A program made the position numbers and the translations under genes. A stretch of DNA of 64,000 nucleotides from Flavobacterium sp. JAS (GTDB lineage: Bacteria; Bacteroidota; Bacteroidia; Flavobacteriales; Flavobacteriaceae). Positions 60,726 through 64,000 of this stretch are shown one piece after another (position 1 is the stretch's first letter; each line of letters opens with the position of its first letter). Below the pieces are notes generated by a model. The model did no database searches and had not been told where the DNA came from. It saw nothing but the letters and a program-made list of their open reading frames with translations. Location: positions 62,001 through 126,000 of the forward strand of contig NZ_JAJMOX010000008.1 in the NCBI RefSeq assembly GCF_020991455.1. Reading direction: 5' to 3'.

Positions 60726-61532
60726 TTAGTAAATGTATTCGATACTTTCTTTTACATTCCCTGTATAATCATAAGTTGTTTTTTTAGTAGGATAGCCTTT
60801 TTTGTTGTATTCATAATTCATAGTGTCACGAAATGGTTCAAAAATAATCGTTGCGAGTTCAGGATCAGTGCCTGGTACAAGATTTGTAAACACATTAAAT
60901 GTATTAATGTTATTTGATGAAGAAAAATTTAATTCAGAATCAAAATCTGCCTGATCTAGCAATAAATTAAGGCCTAGAATATTTTTAAAAGCGTTATTAT
61001 TTGCATCATAATCATAACGACAAGTGGTAATATAAGGCTTATCTTCCCAATTTGAAACAGATTTTATTAGATTTCCATTTTTAAATGTAAGTATATCAGT
61101 AATACAATTTTCTGATTGTTTTCCTGTTTTTTTATTGCTTCTGTAAGTTTCTTTTTTAATTGTATCATCTTCATTATAAGAATAAACATATTTCTCACCA
61201 TCATCAGATCCATTATAAGTTAACATCCCCGTGTCTAATTTACCATTTAGGTACGTGTATACGATTTCAGAATATTTTGTTTCTTTTCCTTCGTATTTAC
61301 TATATCGAATTTCTTTTACTATTTGATTGCCATCATAAGTAAAGTAAGTCAATGTACTCTTACTAGAAATACTCACAATTTTATTACCCTCATAAGTAAA
61401 AGTTGTAGTTTGATCTTTAGATGTTATTGTTTTTGGTAAAATTAAATTAGTATTATCATTATTCTCGTCAGTAGTACAAGAAGTAAAGATTAATATTATA
61501 CAGGTTAAAAAATAAAGCAATTCGTTTTTCAT
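60726..61532 (-). CDS. Lipoprotein with YD/RHS-like strand repeats (tandem paralogue 2)
   Basis: A 268-residue lipoprotein: LLYFLTCIILIFTSC with lipobox FTSC at 16-19, then an acidic N-rich linker. The repeat order matches the 59674-60471 paralogue: TTFTYEGNKIVSI, LTYFTYDGNQIVKE, IVYTYLNGKLDTGM, DILTFKNGNLIKSV, TTCRYDYDANNNAFKNILGLNLLLDQ, MNYEYNKKGYPTKKTTYDYTGNVKESIEYIY. The paralogues share signal peptide, linker and repeat order but differ at most mature residues. It probably sits at the cell surface or in the periplasm; function is unknown. It is divergent from the astacin-like gene, with a 159-base gap. Confidence 0.8.
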   Translation of the reverse strand: MKNELLYFLTCIILIFTSCTTDENNDNTNLILPKTITSKDQTTTFTYEGNKIVSISSKSTLTYFTYDGNQIVKEIRYSKYEGKETKYSEIVYTYLNGKLDTGMLTYNGSDDGEKYVYSYNEDDTIKKETYRSNKKTGKQSENCITDILTFKNGNLIKSVSNWEDKPYITTCRYDYDANNNAFKNILGLNLLLDQADFDSELNFSSSNNINTFNVFTNLVPGTDPELATIIFEPFRDTMNYEYNKKGYPTKKTTYDYTGNVKESIEYIY

Positions 61533-61691
61533 AATATTATTGGATTTTAATTAATCATGTAAAAATGATACTTTAAGATAAAGATCTATTGCCACTATAA
61601 GTCATGATTGTATCACTATAAGGCATACCTGATGTGGTTATTCAAAAAGTAATCTTTTGTTTGTTAAATTGCGATTTAACTTAAATAAATC

Positions 61692-62855
61692 ATGAAAACA
61701 CTAAAAATCACAATTGCTAGTTTAGCATTAATTCTATCATCATGTGATAGCAATAATGCAGAAGTTGACATTAAAACATCCTCATCATTAAATGAAGAAA
61801 TACGCATGTGTCTGTTTGATGAAATGAATTTGCAAAACAACTTTACTTCAAAATCTAATGTGGCTATCACTACCAACAGGACATGGAGGAATGGTCAGAT
61901 TATTACAGTTAAATTTGTGGACTCCATTGAAAATTATGCAGCACAGGAAAAGGTAAAAAAATATGCAAGTGAATGGACTAAATATGCAAATCTTACCTTT
62001 AAATATGTTCCTAAAAACGAATTTGCTGATATCAGAATTGCTTTTACTGGAAGTGGCGCAGGAGGCTGGTCAGCATTAGGAACACTTTCCTCTTATTCTT
62101 CGTCTCAAAATGAAGCCTCAATGCGTTTAGGGCCACTTAAGGCAGATGACGAATCATCAAACATAGGTCTCATATTACATGAATTTGGACATGCGCTAGG
62201 ATTAGTCCATGAACAAACAAGTCCTGCAGCAAATATTAATTGGAACTTACCAAAAGTTTATAAGTATTATAAGGATCTTATGGCATGGTCTAACGAAGAT
62301 GTAGATCGATGGGTGATTAAAAAACACGTTGATTACGATACAGATTATAGTACATACGATCCTCTGTCTATAATGCATTATTATATAGATAAAGCTCTTA
62401 CAACTGATGGAGTTGGTGTACCTGAAACCAAAGAGTTATCAATTCTTGATATGAAATCAATAAATAAATGGTATCCATTTCCAATTGTATCTGTTTTAGA
62501 ATCGGGACAAAGTATACGTGATCTTCCTTGGAGTAAACGTATAAAATCTCCCAATGGCAAATATTCTCTCGAATTTAATAATGGTCTTCTACAAATAATA
62601 GATTTAAATGAGAACAACGTTATCTGGAAAGTTGGAGATTATAATTATCGCTATAAATCAAATTGCTATTTCGAGTCAACAACCGGAAATATTATAATTA
62701 AAGGGGCAAGATTTGCTGGTTTCCCAACAAGTATAACATGGGTCAGTAATACATCTGGATTTCCCGGAGCAGAACTTTATTTGCGAGATGATGGTAATCT
62801 TGAACTAATACAAAATGGAATTGTAAGATGGTCTTCTAAAAATGGAAAAATATAA
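61692..62855 (+). CDS. Astacin-type (M12A) zinc metalloprotease lipoprotein with C-terminal bulb-type lectin domain
   Basis: A 387-residue lipoprotein: MKTLKITIASLALILSSC with lipobox LSSC at 15-18. The protease domain (about 60-262) has the extended zinc motif HEFGHALGLVHEQ with ligands H163, H167 and H173, catalytic E164, and the Met-turn SIMHY (226-230), the astacin/metzincin pattern. Residues about 266-387 (ESGQSIRDLPWSKRIKSPNGKYSLEF, then DDGNLELIQNGIVRWSS) form a bulb-type lectin domain, normally a mannose binder. The combination suggests a surface-anchored protease held to glycan. It lacks a propeptide seen in animal astacins, so activation is unclear. A strong terminator follows; no partner gene is obvious. 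Confidence 0.87.
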   Translation: MKTLKITIASLALILSSCDSNNAEVDIKTSSSLNEEIRMCLFDEMNLQNNFTSKSNVAITTNRTWRNGQIITVKFVDSIENYAAQEKVKKYASEWTKYANLTFKYVPKNEFADIRIAFTGSGAGGWSALGTLSSYSSSQNEASMRLGPLKADDESSNIGLILHEFGHALGLVHEQTSPAANINWNLPKVYKYYKDLMAWSNEDVDRWVIKKHVDYDTDYSTYDPLSIMHYYIDKALTTDGVGVPETKELSILDMKSINKWYPFPIVSVLESGQSIRDLPWSKRIKSPNGKYSLEFNNGLLQIIDLNENNVIWKVGDYNYRYKSNCYFESTTGNIIIKGARFAGFPTSITWVSNTSGFPGAELYLRDDGNLELIQNGIVRWSSKNGKI

Positions 62856-62870
62856 ATACTAAAATTTTAA

Positions 62871-62902
62871 AATCCGATATTTTAACGAATATCGGATTTT
62901 TT
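62871..62902 (+). terminator. Terminator of the astacin-lectin gene
   Basis: AATCCGATAT pairs with ATATCGGATT around an eight-base loop, followed by T4, 16 bases after the stop. Confidence 0.88.
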
Positions 62903-63077
62903 CATTTATGAAAAAACATTCCGTATCCACTAAAAATGATCTTCTTTATCTATACTATAACCAACAGCAGTTAAATATTTCATCATTCATAAAATTTACA
63001 TTTTTAATAACTAAAAGCAACTTTACAGAGTCAAACTATTCACTACTTTTACATTTCCAATAAATTTAAATCTACTT

Positions 63078-64000
63078 ATGAAATTATTATATTCTTATAT
63101 AATCAAACACAAAATGCTTTTGTTTTTTGCTTTGATTATGGCTTCCATCAACATTTGTTTCAGTTTATCAGACTCTGTAATTACCGGTAAATTAATGCAG
63201 GATTGCGGGGTTGGTTTGCATAAATATGCTGGAAACGAAATCGGTTTTATAAAATCTTTATCGTTCTGGCTGGGTCTTTCGCTTGGTGCTGCAATGATTT
63301 CCAGAATTACCAAAAACTTTCAGGATTACTTTACCAATGTTGTGATTCAACGCACCGGAGCACAAATGTATACTGACGGAATTAAAAAGTCTCTTGATCT
63401 GCCTTTTGCAGAATTTGAGGATCAACGAAGTGGTGAAACTTTGAGCAAACTAACTAAAGTACGTTCTGATTCTGAAAAACTAATTACACTCTCGATCTCT
63501 TTAATTTTTCAAACTATTATCGGATTCATATTTGTGATTGTTTATGTTGCCCGAATCGATTATCGCATTTCGATCATCTTTTTGATTACAGCTCCAATTA
63601 TTGCCTTGATTAGTTCATATCTTGGAAAAAAGATCAAAATTGTTTCCCGAAAAATTGTCAATCAAACTAATGCTTTGGCAGGTTCTACAACCGAAAGTTT
63701 AAGAAATATCGAGCTTGTAAAAAGCCTTGGATTAACGTATCAGGAAGAAAAACGTCTGAACTTAAATACATTCAAAATTCTACATCTTGAATTAGAAAAA
63801 ATACGCTTTATCAGAAGTTTGAGTTTTATTCAGGGAACAACTGTTCACTTTTTAAGAACTTGCGTTGTTTTTACATTATATTATTTCTTGTTTGGAAATA
63901 AAATTATCGTGGGTGATTTATTAACAATGGTATTTTTTACTTTCTTCATTTTTGGTCCTTTACAAGAATTAGGAAATTTCATTATTGCTTTGAATGAAAC
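63078..64000 (+). CDS. ABC exporter, transmembrane domain (partial, cut by window edge)
   Basis: An open frame from ATG at 63078 runs 307 codons to the right edge with no stop. The protein starts MKLLYSYIIKHKMLLFFAL and has five to six hydrophobic helices. The stretch FQDYFTNVVIQRTGAQMYTD, LPFAEFEDQRSGETLSKLTKVRSD and LAGSTTESLRNIELVKSLGL is the ABC exporter type-1 transmembrane fold, with its coupling helices. The ATPase domain would lie downstream, outside the window. The substrate could be a lipid, drug or peptide. The gene is preceded by a 200-base A/T-rich gap with the upstream terminator. Confidence 0.88.
   Translation, partial: MKLLYSYIIKHKMLLFFALIMASINICFSLSDSVITGKLMQDCGVGLHKYAGNEIGFIKSLSFWLGLSLGAAMISRITKNFQDYFTNVVIQRTGAQMYTDGIKKSLDLPFAEFEDQRSGETLSKLTKVRSDSEKLITLSISLIFQTIIGFIFVIVYVARIDYRISIIFLITAPIIALISSYLGKKIKIVSRKIVNQTNALAGSTTESLRNIELVKSLGLTYQEEKRLNLNTFKILHLELEKIRFIRSLSFIQGTTVHFLRTCVVFTLYYFLFGNKIIVGDLLTMVFFTFFIFGPLQELGNFIIALNE

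Overview
The window is low-GC DNA (roughly one third G+C by eye) from a Bacteroidetes bacterium, almost certainly a Flavobacterium or close relative. The reasons are: SusC/SusD, TamA/TamB, GSCFA, DUF2851, DUF4230, DUF4136 and DUF5522 proteins; a type IX secretion (T9SS) sorting domain; Bacteroidetes-type promoters (TTG, then TAnnTTTG); and a near-total absence of Shine-Dalgarno sites, with one striking exception at rpsU. No phage, insertion sequence, CRISPR array or rRNA is visible. Short dispersed and palindromic repeats fill many intergenic gaps.

Layout. 1-3.8 kb (minus strand): the translation block rpsU, xerC, hpf, tRNA-Thr, tRNA-Tyr, tRNA-Thr, tuf, tRNA-Trp, secE and nusG (cut by the window edge). 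4-10 kb: acyl-CoA dehydrogenase, a frameshifted ComEA-like gene, an APC permease, a PspC-domain protein, a frameshifted DUF2851 gene and a DEDDh exonuclease. 10-19 kb: cystathionine beta-synthase type enzyme, a Porin_10-like protein and one SusC/SusD pair without an adjacent glycosidase. 19-27 kb: rnhB, an NTF2-like protein, a quinone reductase next to an AraC regulator, lipB with two paralogous lipoproteins, and lysS. 27.9-32 kb: a membrane-anchored trypsin-like protease followed by a VIT-vWA-TPR-DUF2135 protein. 32-39.6 kb: ldhA, a DUF4274-like gene, hemL and an envelope gene run (GH73-LysM, ACC deaminase-like, a small HExxH membrane protein). 40-50 kb: hutU, a DUF4136 lipoprotein, ilvA with an apparent isoleucine attenuation leader, a secreted GH30-Ig-ricin-T9SS protein, a truncated globin and a long aromatic amino acid hydroxylase. 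50-58 kb: DUF4230, tamA and tamB. 58.6-64 kb: GSCFA, two tandemly duplicated lipoproteins with a broken GSCFA copy between them, an astacin-lectin lipoprotein and the start of an ABC exporter.

Most distinctive signals: (1) an 18-codon ORF with eight isoleucine codons, then a terminator, upstream of ilvA; (2) a consensus Shine-Dalgarno before rpsU in a lineage that rarely uses one; (3) the trypsin-like/VIT-vWA gene pair, the best candidate for a poorly described system; (4) a segmental duplication whose noncoding part is better conserved than its genes; (5) two one-base frameshifts; (6) a terminator that abuts the tRNA-tuf promoter. All calls come from reading the sequence and knowledge of the families; no database search was run.
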